Below, one piece after another: positions 1 through 4,866 of a stretch of DNA of 6,111 bases (its first letter is position 1; every line of letters starts with the position of its first letter). This DNA is from Actinomycetes bacterium (GTDB lineage Bacteria > Actinomycetota > Actinomycetes > Actinomycetales > Microbacteriaceae). The notes under the pieces were generated by a model. That model was not told the origin of the DNA. It saw only the letters and a list, made by a program, of their open reading frames with translations, and ran no database searches. The stretch is from positions 1 to 6,111 of the forward strand of contig JAEWJG010000180.1 of NCBI GenBank assembly GCA_023386675.1, read 5' to 3'. Made by a program: the position numbers and the translations under genes.

Positions 1-55
1 GGCCGCGGTCGAGCCGCGGCCGGGCGGGAGCCTGTGGGGCCTGGGTGGTGGTCAT
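1..55 (-). CDS. Probable ABC sugar permease, N-terminal fragment (runs off left edge)
   Basis: The ATG at 55-53 overlaps the TGA of the solute-binding protein gene (54-52) as ATGA, the usual sign of translational coupling between a binding-protein gene and the next transporter gene. Only 18 codons are in the window, giving MTTTQAPQAPARPRLDRG, a polar, Pro/Ala/Arg-rich stretch with no membrane segment yet. That fits the cytoplasmic N-terminal tail that precedes the first transmembrane helix in MalF/UgpA-type permeases of actinobacteria. The identity is inferred from position only, since no family motif lies inside the window. It would form the membrane channel for the substrate captured by the upstream lipoprotein. 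Another coupled gene type cannot be excluded. Confidence 0.6.
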   Translation of the reverse strand, partial: MTTTQAPQAPARPRLDRG

Positions 56-1368
56 TTCGCCTTCTCGGACGCCTGCCGCACGGCCTTCAGAGCGGCCTCG
101 GGGGTGAGGCTGCCGGAGACGAGACCCTCGGAGACGGAGACCCACGCGTCGCCGACGCCGGGCACGTTGGCCATGTCGAGCCAGACGACGGTCGACTTCG
201 CGTCGTTGACCATCTTCGTGCCCTCCGCGACGGCCGGCGTCGTGATCTGGTCGGTCACCACGCCCTTCACGGCGCTGGGCTGGCCGTAGGGCGGCGAGGA
301 GAGCGTCGTCGCGTTCTTCTTGTTCATGACGAACTTCATGAAGTCGAGGGCGAGCGCGGCGTTCTTGCTCTTCTTGTTGATCATGTAGCCCTCCGGTGCG
401 GACTCCAGGGTGGAGGTGTCGCCCTTCGCGCCGTCGGCGGCGGGGAGCTGGAAGATGCCGAAGCCGTCCTTGGCGAGCTGGCTGTCCTTCGTGTTCACCG
501 AGTCGAACTCGATGAGCTCCTGGTAGTACATCGCCGCCTTGCCGGTCGCCTGCTGCTGCTGGGCGGTCGTGTAGGTGACGCCGTTGGAGTTGCCCGCGTC
601 GCCGGTGCACTGGGTCACCAGCTGCTGGAACTCCTTCATGCCCTGGAGGTACCCGTCGTCGGTGTACTTCGCGGTCTTCGGCAGCAGGTCGGCCTGGAGG
701 GTCTTCTGCGGAACGTCGTACGCGAAGAGCTGGCCGAGGTAGTGCAGGCCGGGCCAGCCGTCCTTGTTGCCGAAGGCGATCGGAACGTAACCGGCGGCCT
801 TGATGGTCGAGCAGTCGGAGACCAGCTCCGCGAGGGTCTTGGGGACGCTCAGCCCGAGGTCGGAGAAGACCTTCTTGTTGTAGCCCATGAACTTGGCGTC
901 GACGTACTGCGGGATGCCGTAGTACTTGCCGTCGTACTTGAACGCGTTGAGCGATCCCTCGCCGAAGGTGTCGCCCCAGGTCGTTCCCGGCGCGATGACC
1001 GAGCTGAGGTCGACGGCGAGACCGTTGGCGGCGAAATTCTCGCCCCAGTTGCCGGCGTAGCTGAAGTAGATGTCGGGCAGGGACTGCGACCCGATCAGGA
1101 CCTTCTCCTTGTCCTTGATCGCGTTGTCGTCGGTCTCCTGGGCCAGGGTGATCTTCACACCGGGGTGGAGCTTCTTGTAGTCCTTCACCACGCCCTCGAA
1201 GTACGAGCCGAGCGGGTCGCCCGCCGCCGCGGTGAGGATGCTGATGCTGCCGTTGTAGTCCGGCTTTGCGCTTATGTCCGCGCTGGCGCCGCCGCCGGAG
1301 GAGCAGGCGGTGAGCGCGAGCGCCATGACGCCCGCTGCCGCTGCCGTGATGGCTCTGGTCTTCTTCAC
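52..1368 (-). CDS. ABC transporter sugar-type solute-binding lipoprotein, probable fructosamine uptake
   Basis: This is an extracellular solute-binding protein of the family 1 (MalE-like) type, about 438-440 residues, normal for the family. The N-terminus has KKTR, a hydrophobic Ala/Leu segment and the lipobox LTAC, with the lipidated Cys at residue 22 (24 if counted from the ATG at 1374). A Ser/Gly-rich linker follows, so the mature protein is anchored on the outer face of the membrane. Family-like segments include a first strand ISILTAAAGDP, LPDIYFSYAGNW near residue 100, GKYYGIPQYVDAKFMGYNKKVF at 149-170 and GKAAMYYQ near 280 (ATG numbering). I prefer the GTG start at 1368 because GGGAG (1379-1375) then sits 6 bases upstream; for the ATG at 1374 it would abut the start codon. 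The gene leads a unit with the overlapping permease. Adjacency to a frlB/frlD pair and a shared operator imply a fructosamine ligand, but residues alone do not prove it. Confidence 0.9.
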   Translation of the reverse strand: MKKTRAITAAAAGVMALALTACSSGGGASADISAKPDYNGSISILTAAAGDPLGSYFEGVVKDYKKLHPGVKITLAQETDDNAIKDKEKVLIGSQSLPDIYFSYAGNWGENFAANGLAVDLSSVIAPGTTWGDTFGEGSLNAFKYDGKYYGIPQYVDAKFMGYNKKVFSDLGLSVPKTLAELVSDCSTIKAAGYVPIAFGNKDGWPGLHYLGQLFAYDVPQKTLQADLLPKTAKYTDDGYLQGMKEFQQLVTQCTGDAGNSNGVTYTTAQQQQATGKAAMYYQELIEFDSVNTKDSQLAKDGFGIFQLPAADGAKGDTSTLESAPEGYMINKKSKNAALALDFMKFVMNKKNATTLSSPPYGQPSAVKGVVTDQITTPAVAEGTKMVNDAKSTVVWLDMANVPGVGDAWVSVSEGLVSGSLTPEAALKAVRQASEKAK

Positions 1369-1374
1369 GCTCAT

Positions 1375-1379
1375 CTCCC
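1375..1379 (-). promoter_or_regulatory. Ribosome binding site deciding the lipoprotein start
   Basis: The minus strand reads GGGAG ATG AGC GTG. GGAG directly touches the ATG at 1374, which is too close to work, but lies 6 bases before the in-frame GTG at 1368. This favours the GTG and shortens the protein by two residues. Confidence 0.6.
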
Positions 1380-1431
1380 GTCGTGCGGGTCGTGCGGCCG
1401 GGTTCGTCCGCTGACCCGTCTTTGGATCGTG

Positions 1432-1447
1432 GGTCGCATCTGCGACC
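1432..1447. promoter_or_regulatory. 16-base palindrome in the leader of the lipoprotein gene
   Basis: GGTCGCA-TC-TGCGACC has perfect 7-base arms around a 2-base centre. It lies about 4-20 bases downstream of the transcription start predicted from the promoter at 1458-1486. A further TCGCA (minus strand, 1456-1452) precedes it, giving three TCGCA/TGCGA units. It could be a second regulator site or a leader hairpin. It is not found in front of the deglycase gene, so it is not part of the shared LacI operator. Confidence 0.35.
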
Positions 1448-1450
1448 GAT

Positions 1451-1486
1451 TGCGATGACTATACGTGATTTTGGTACCGGTATCAA
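1451..1486 (-). promoter_or_regulatory. Near-consensus sigma70-type promoter of the transporter unit
   Basis: On the minus strand TTGATA (1486-1481) is followed after exactly 17 bases by TATAGT (1463-1458). Each hexamer matches the housekeeping consensus at five of six positions. Transcription should start near 1451, giving a leader of about 80 bases before the lipoprotein gene. The -35 hexamer is the left half of the LacI-type operator, so a bound repressor would block polymerase. Confidence 0.75.
1469..1486. promoter_or_regulatory. LacI-family operator, copy 1 (transporter promoter)
   Basis: The core TTGGTACCGGTATCAA (1471-1486) is a 16-base near-palindrome with central CG; only one symmetric pair deviates (GGTA against TATC). 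LacI-family repressors bind such even palindromes with a central CG step. The same 18 bases occur at 4739-4756. This copy overlaps the -35 of the lipoprotein promoter. The LacI gene at 1651-2748 lies between the two copies and is the obvious binder; that pairing is inferred. Confidence 0.85.
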
Positions 1487-1532
1487 CATCGCCCAAACAC
1501 TCGCATTCGCGTTCGAGCCAGGACCCCTCTCG

Positions 1533-1590
1533 CGAAGTGCAGGTCGTTGCGCGGTCGCACGGCGTGTCGACCGCAAGTAGCTGCACTTCG
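1533..1590. repeat. 58-base nested inverted repeat between the regulator and transporter genes
   Basis: The outer arms CGAAGTGCAG (1533-1542) and CTGCACTTCG (1581-1590) are perfect 10-base complements. Inside, GCGGTCG (1551-1557) pairs with CGACCGC (1568-1574), with CAC/GTG extending the stem through one bulge. A TTGCG/CGCAA pairing (1547-1551 with 1572-1576) is an alternative inner register. No T-run follows on either strand, so it is not a textbook intrinsic terminator. It could end or attenuate transcription from the regulator gene, or be a dispersed palindromic element. Confidence 0.65.
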
Positions 1591-1601
1591 GCGGAGGTGG
1601 T

Positions 1602-1650
1602 GGGAGGGGGGCGGGCGGAAGGGAGGGCGGGCGAGGGGAGGGGGAGGCGG
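1602..1650 (+). other. G-tract cluster with quadruplex potential just after the regulator stop codon
   Basis: The plus strand has eight runs of three or more G within 43 bases (1602-1604, 1606-1611, 1613-1615, 1621-1623, 1625-1627, 1629-1631, 1635-1638, 1640-1644), separated by loops of 1-5 bases. That exceeds the G3+N1-7 quadruplex rule. The regulator transcript carries the complementary C/U-rich sequence, so any quadruplex would form in the DNA template strand. It abuts the TAG at 1653-1651. Confidence 0.6.
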
Positions 1651-2748
1651 CTAGCGGGCGGGGGGACGGGCGACGGAGTCGCGCTCGATGAGGTCCGCCT
1701 CGAGGACGTGCGTCGCCACGGGGGCGTCGCTGCCGGCCACACGCGCGAGCAGGCACTCGGCGGTCAGCTCGCCGAGCTGGTGCATCGGCTGCGCGACCAC
1801 CGACATCGGCGGCGTCATCACGCTCGCCCACGAGCTGTCGTCGAAGCCGATCAGCGAGACGTCGTCCGGGCAGCGCAGCCCGCGCTGCCGCATCGCACGC
1901 AGCGAGCCGGTCAGCGCATCCGTCTCCGTCGCGAAGATCGCGGTCGGCGGATCGGACAGCGACAGCATCCCGAGCACGGCCCGGGTCGCCTGGGACTCGT
2001 TCTTCAGCACGTGCGTCACCAGCGACGTGTCGAACGGGATACCCGCGAGCTCCAGCGCCTCCAGGTACCCGAGCAGGCGCTCGCCATCCGACCAGAGAGC
2101 GTGGTCCAGGATGCGGCGCAGATCGTCCGCGTCGGCCGCCGGCTCGTTGGTGACCGGGCCCCAGACGAAGCCGATGCGCCGGTGGCCCTTCTCGATCAGC
2201 GACAGCACAGCCTGCCGCGAGGCCTCGCGGTTGTTGATGACCACGGCATCCGCATCCACCGTGTCCACGAGCCGGTCGAGCAGCACCAGCGGGATCTCGC
2301 GCTTGGCGACGATGTCGAGGTGCGGGAGCGACGCGCTCCGGCCGGCGGCGGGCGCCAGCGCGATGCCGTCGACCTGCTTGTCGACGAGCACGTCGATCGC
2401 CGCCGCCTCCAGCTCGAGGCTCTCGTCGGTGCTCAGCACGATCACGTCGTAGTCGGCCTTGCGGGCGGCATCGCTGATCCCGCGCAGCACGCCCGCGAAG
2501 AACGGGTTGCCCACGTCGGCGAGCACCACACCCAGCGTGCGGGTCTCGCCCGTGGTCATGCTGCGGGCGATCGTGTTCGGCCGGTAGCCGAGCTCCTTGG
2601 CGACGGCGAGGATGCGGTCCCGCGTCTTCGGGCTCACCGAGCCGTACCCGCCGAGGGTCCGGGCGACGGTCGCGCGGCCGACGCCGGCCGCGGCCGCCAC
2701 CTCGGAGATCGTCGGCGAGGGAGTGCGGTGATCCCGTTCCGTGGACAT
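1651..2748 (-). CDS. LacI-family transcriptional regulator, probable local repressor of the fructosamine locus
   Basis: This 365-residue protein has LacI-family architecture. A helix-turn-helix lies at about residues 12-34 (TISEVAAAAGVGRATVARTL), then the hinge region RPNTIARSM (56-64), then a periplasmic-binding-type effector domain from TLGVVLADVGNPFFAGVLRG (71-90) to the end. It includes VDGIALAP near 127, the family-typical KGHRRIGFVWG near 187 and SLIGFDDSSWASVMTPPMSVVAQP at 298-321. The hinge position usually held by Leu in ARSL is Met64. The ATG at 2748 is preferred because AGGAAGG (2762-2756) lies 7 bases upstream; the GTG at 2754 would overlap that site. It follows the kinase gene on the same strand after 34 bases, so it is probably co-transcribed from the operator-bearing promoter at 4738-4766 and autoregulated. 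The inducer is unknown, possibly a fructosamine or its 6-phosphate. The known frlR regulators are GntR-type, so I give no symbol. Confidence 0.93.
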   Translation of the reverse strand: MSTERDHRTPSPTISEVAAAAGVGRATVARTLGGYGSVSPKTRDRILAVAKELGYRPNTIARSMTTGETRTLGVVLADVGNPFFAGVLRGISDAARKADYDVIVLSTDESLELEAAAIDVLVDKQVDGIALAPAAGRSASLPHLDIVAKREIPLVLLDRLVDTVDADAVVINNREASRQAVLSLIEKGHRRIGFVWGPVTNEPAADADDLRRILDHALWSDGERLLGYLEALELAGIPFDTSLVTHVLKNESQATRAVLGMLSLSDPPTAIFATETDALTGSLRAMRQRGLRCPDDVSLIGFDDSSWASVMTPPMSVVAQPMHQLGELTAECLLARVAGSDAPVATHVLEADLIERDSVARPPAR

Positions 2749-2753
2749 CGCCA

Positions 2754-2762
2754 CCCCTTCCT
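2754..2762 (-). promoter_or_regulatory. Ribosome binding site of the LacI-family regulator
   Basis: AGGAAGGGG on the minus strand; its AGGAAGG part is 7 bases before the ATG at 2748. It rules against the upstream GTG (2754-2752), which overlaps it. Confidence 0.6.
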
Positions 2763-2782
2763 GATCGGGGCGGCCCTGCGCC

Positions 2783-3703
2783 CTAGCCCGCGTCGCCCGC
2801 CGTCACCGGCGGAAGCGAGCCGACCCGCGCGGCGAGGTCGACCGCGCGCCCGTGTCCGAACGCCCCCTCGACCGTGCACTGCCGCGCGGCGAACTGCGCC
2901 GCCCGCCGCATCGACCGATGAAGAGCGGCGCCGCCGGCCCGCGCATTCCTGCGCCAGCCGGATCGGAGCAATTCAACCACGAACGCGCTCACGTACGCGT
3001 CGCCGCATCCCATCGTGTCCACGAGCGGACCGGGGACCGGCGCCGCGTCGGAGTAGTAGTACGCGTCGCCGTCGAACAGCACCGCGCCGTCGTCACCCTG
3101 CGTCCCCAGCACCAGCGACGGTCCATGGGACGCGATGCGGCGCAGCTCCGCCCAGGTGTCGGTGCGGGACAGCCCGCCGAGCGACACCAGCGCCAGGTCG
3201 ATCCAGGGGCCCACCGCATCCAGGTACTCCCCCGTGCGGTACTCGGGCTCGGACGAGAAGTCGTACGACCGCAGCACCCGCGTGGATGCCAGCTTCGGCA
3301 GCTCCGGGATGATGCCGGAGTACGCGCTGGAGTGCACCAGCGAGAAGCCCGAGATGTAGCGCAGATCCTCCTCGCCGAGCCGGACCGGGTCGCTGATCGT
3401 GACGCCGCCCTGGTTCCAGCCGAGGAACCGGCGTTCGCCGTCCACCGTCTCGATCTCGGTGACCCCGTTGGGGCCCGGGCGCACCGAGGACCGCGAGGTG
3501 TCGACCCCGCAGTCCTCGATGGCCGCGCGCACGAAGCGCCCCTGCTCATCGTCGCCGAAGACCCCCAGGTACGCCGCCTCGGCGCCGAGCTGCCGGGCGA
3601 ACACCGCGACATTCACCGCGTTCCCGCCCGGATACTCGACACCGCGGTCGACGAATCGGTCGACGATGTTGTCCCCGAGACCGAGGACGCGCACCGTGCT
3701 CAT
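2783..3703 (-). CDS. frlD: PfkB-family kinase, probable fructoselysine (fructosamine) 6-kinase
   Basis: This 306-residue PfkB/ribokinase-fold sugar kinase is predicted to phosphorylate an imported fructosamine on the sugar C6 with ATP, making the substrate of the deglycase encoded just upstream. The start GLGDNIVDRF (8-17) and GGNAVNVAVFARQLG (26-40) match the FrlD pattern as I recall it from E. coli and B. subtilis. So do GVFGDDEQG (47-55), GPNGVTEIETVDGERRFLGW (77-96), DFSSEP near 148 and a tail FAARQCTVEGAFGHG (271-285). The PfkB signature DTMGCGD (229-235) carries the catalytic base Asp235; Cys233 replaces the more usual Ala of GAGD. Its ATG follows the deglycase stop after 10 bases, with a weak AGCAGG 5 bases upstream, so the two are probably translated from one message. 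Exact substrate (fructoselysine, fructose-asparagine or another) is not settled; a generic fructokinase is less likely given its partner. Confidence 0.85.
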   Translation of the reverse strand: MSTVRVLGLGDNIVDRFVDRGVEYPGGNAVNVAVFARQLGAEAAYLGVFGDDEQGRFVRAAIEDCGVDTSRSSVRPGPNGVTEIETVDGERRFLGWNQGGVTISDPVRLGEEDLRYISGFSLVHSSAYSGIIPELPKLASTRVLRSYDFSSEPEYRTGEYLDAVGPWIDLALVSLGGLSRTDTWAELRRIASHGPSLVLGTQGDDGAVLFDGDAYYYSDAAPVPGPLVDTMGCGDAYVSAFVVELLRSGWRRNARAGGAALHRSMRRAAQFAARQCTVEGAFGHGRAVDLAARVGSLPPVTAGDAG

Positions 3704-3713
3704 CGACGCCTGC

Positions 3714-4715
3714 TCAGTACGCCACGACGCGGTAGTAGCGGCGCAGGTCGAGCGAGTGGTCGCGCACCTGGGCGAGGTGCTTCGAGAAGCGGTCGACGAC
3801 CGCGTCCACGACGATCGGCGCCAGCAGACCGCGGAACTCGTCGCTCACACCCGGGAGCGCGTAGTCCTTGGTGTCGATGACGGTGACGTCGTCGCTGTAC
3901 TCCTTCGAGAAGGAGATGACGCGGTCGGTGAGCGGCCGGGTCTCGTCCTCGCCGGCGAACACGATGATGCTCGTGTCCTTCTCGATCAGCTCGAGCGAGC
4001 CGTGGAAGAACTCGGCGGCGTGGACGCGCGTGGTGGTGAGCCACTGCATCTCCTCGAGGATGCACATCGAGTAGAGGTAGGTGAAGCCCCACAGCTGGCC
4101 GGCGCCGGTCAGGAAGTGGTAGTCGTTCTCGGCGTGCTTCTCGGCGAACGCCTGACCGATGGGGTCGGCCTGCTCGGTGACGGCGATGAGGGCCTCGGGC
4201 AGCGCCTCGAGGTCTTTGACGAGGCGGTCGTAACCGTCGAACTCGCCGCGCAGCGAGAGGAACTTGGCCGCGAAGGTGAGGAACTGCACGTCGAACGGCC
4301 ACGCCTTCGGCGCCGAGAGCAGCACCTCGTCGACGGCGGACGCGATCGGGCTCTCCGGGTAGCCGGTGAAGCCGACGGTCAGCGCGCCCTTCTCGCGGGC
4401 GAACTCGACGCACTCGAGGATGTCCTCGGTGGTGCCGGACACCGAGGCGAAGATCGCGACCGAGTCGGGACCGAACTGGGGATCCGGCGCGAGGAGGAAC
4501 TCCTTGCCGATGACCGCGCGCACCGGGAACGACGAGTGCGTCTGGAAGAAGCGCTCGTAGGGAAGCGCCGCGGCGTAGGTGCCGCCCGCGCCGATGAAGT
4601 AGATGTTCTTCCAGCGTCCGGCACTGACGCGCTCGGCCAGCTCCTCGATCTGCGGGCGGAGCGCGATCGTGCTCCGAACCTGCTCCAGGTATTCCTCTTC
4701 ATTGAAGCCCAGCAT
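3714..4715 (-). CDS. frlB: SIS-domain sugar isomerase family protein, probable fructosamine-6-phosphate deglycase
   Basis: This 333-residue double SIS-domain protein is predicted to cleave a fructosamine 6-phosphate to glucose 6-phosphate plus free amine or amino acid in the cytoplasm. The first SIS domain starts at IYFIGAGGTYAAA (38-50), with the phosphate-binding loop SVSGTTED (91-98) and ALTVGFTG (111-118). The second has FLTGAGQLWG (201-210), EEMQWL (221-226), AEFFHGSLELIE (234-245) and DETRPLTDRVISF (257-269), and ends RRYYRVVAY. The tail and the E-F-x-H-G-x-LE block follow FrlB. Glu222 and His238 are 16 residues apart, the spacing I recall for the catalytic Glu/His pair of FraB. I set the start at 4715 (MLGFNEEE): GGAGGGAGA lies just upstream, and longer in-frame extensions cross the operator. 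First gene of the unit frlB-frlD-lacI. FraB-type (fructose-asparagine) or another amine specificity is possible; a GlmS/AgaS role is less likely next to a FrlD-like kinase. Confidence 0.87.
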   Translation of the reverse strand: MLGFNEEEYLEQVRSTIALRPQIEELAERVSAGRWKNIYFIGAGGTYAAALPYERFFQTHSSFPVRAVIGKEFLLAPDPQFGPDSVAIFASVSGTTEDILECVEFAREKGALTVGFTGYPESPIASAVDEVLLSAPKAWPFDVQFLTFAAKFLSLRGEFDGYDRLVKDLEALPEALIAVTEQADPIGQAFAEKHAENDYHFLTGAGQLWGFTYLYSMCILEEMQWLTTTRVHAAEFFHGSLELIEKDTSIIVFAGEDETRPLTDRVISFSKEYSDDVTVIDTKDYALPGVSDEFRGLLAPIVVDAVVDRFSKHLAQVRDHSLDLRRYYRVVAY

Positions 4716-4718
4716 GTG

Positions 4719-4727
4719 TCTCCCTCC
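4719..4727 (-). promoter_or_regulatory. Strong ribosome binding site of the deglycase gene
   Basis: GGAGGGAGA on the minus strand, with the GGAGG core (4727-4723) 7 bases before the ATG at 4715. It fixes the start and rejects an in-frame extension to 4868 that would run through the operator. Confidence 0.85.
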
Positions 4728-4737
4728 ACCGATCCAC

Positions 4738-4766
4738 TTTTTGGTACCGGTATCAATTCGTCTCAA
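4738..4766 (-). promoter_or_regulatory. Candidate promoter of the deglycase-kinase-regulator unit
   Basis: On the minus strand TTGAGA (4766-4761, five of six -35 consensus bases) is followed after 17 bases by CAAAAA (4743-4738, a poor -10). The start would fall near 4731, leaving a short leader that keeps the strong ribosome site intact. The operator core (4741-4756) fills the spacer and overlaps the -10. The operator position supports a promoter here; the exact hexamers are tentative. Confidence 0.4.
4739..4756. promoter_or_regulatory. LacI-family operator, copy 2 (deglycase promoter)
   Basis: TTTTGGTACCGGTATCAA is identical over 18 bases to 1469-1486. The core palindrome (4741-4756) ends 25 bases before the deglycase ATG. 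It is also 110 bases from the divergent dehydrogenase start, too far to suggest direct control of that gene with confidence. Confidence 0.85.
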
Positions 4767-4866
4767 TGCTGGCACACGGAAACCGGATGCGCAACAGGGC
4801 CTACCCCTCGTCCCGGTGTGTCGCCAGCCCCGGGACGCACCAACGCGGGCGTGATTGCGTGGGGTC

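Noticed and set aside
34..1458. A 474-codon plus-strand frame opposite the lipoprotein gene
   Set aside because: It is a composition shadow of a well-supported lipoprotein gene and shows no domain motifs.
1465..3312. A long plus-strand open frame (615 codons) across the regulator and kinase genes
   Set aside because: It is antisense to two clearly recognised proteins, its translation is Arg/Ala/Pro/Gly-rich low-complexity sequence, and long stop-free antisense frames are expected in DNA this GC-rich.
1651..4715. Glucoselysine-type (gfr) or hexosamine (aga/nag) pathway
   Set aside because: No PTS components and no deacetylase are present, transport is by ABC proteins, and the kinase and SIS tail match FrlD/FrlB better.
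4731..4756. TTGATA of operator copy 2 as the -35 of the deglycase promoter
   Set aside because: At 17-base spacing the -10 would be ATCGGT, a poor match almost touching the ribosome binding site, leaving the message with too little leader.
4809..4837. Inverted repeat CGTCCCGG / CCGGGACG upstream of the dehydrogenase
   Set aside because: Only 8-base GC arms with a 13-base loop; such a match is not surprising at this GC content and no function is suggested.
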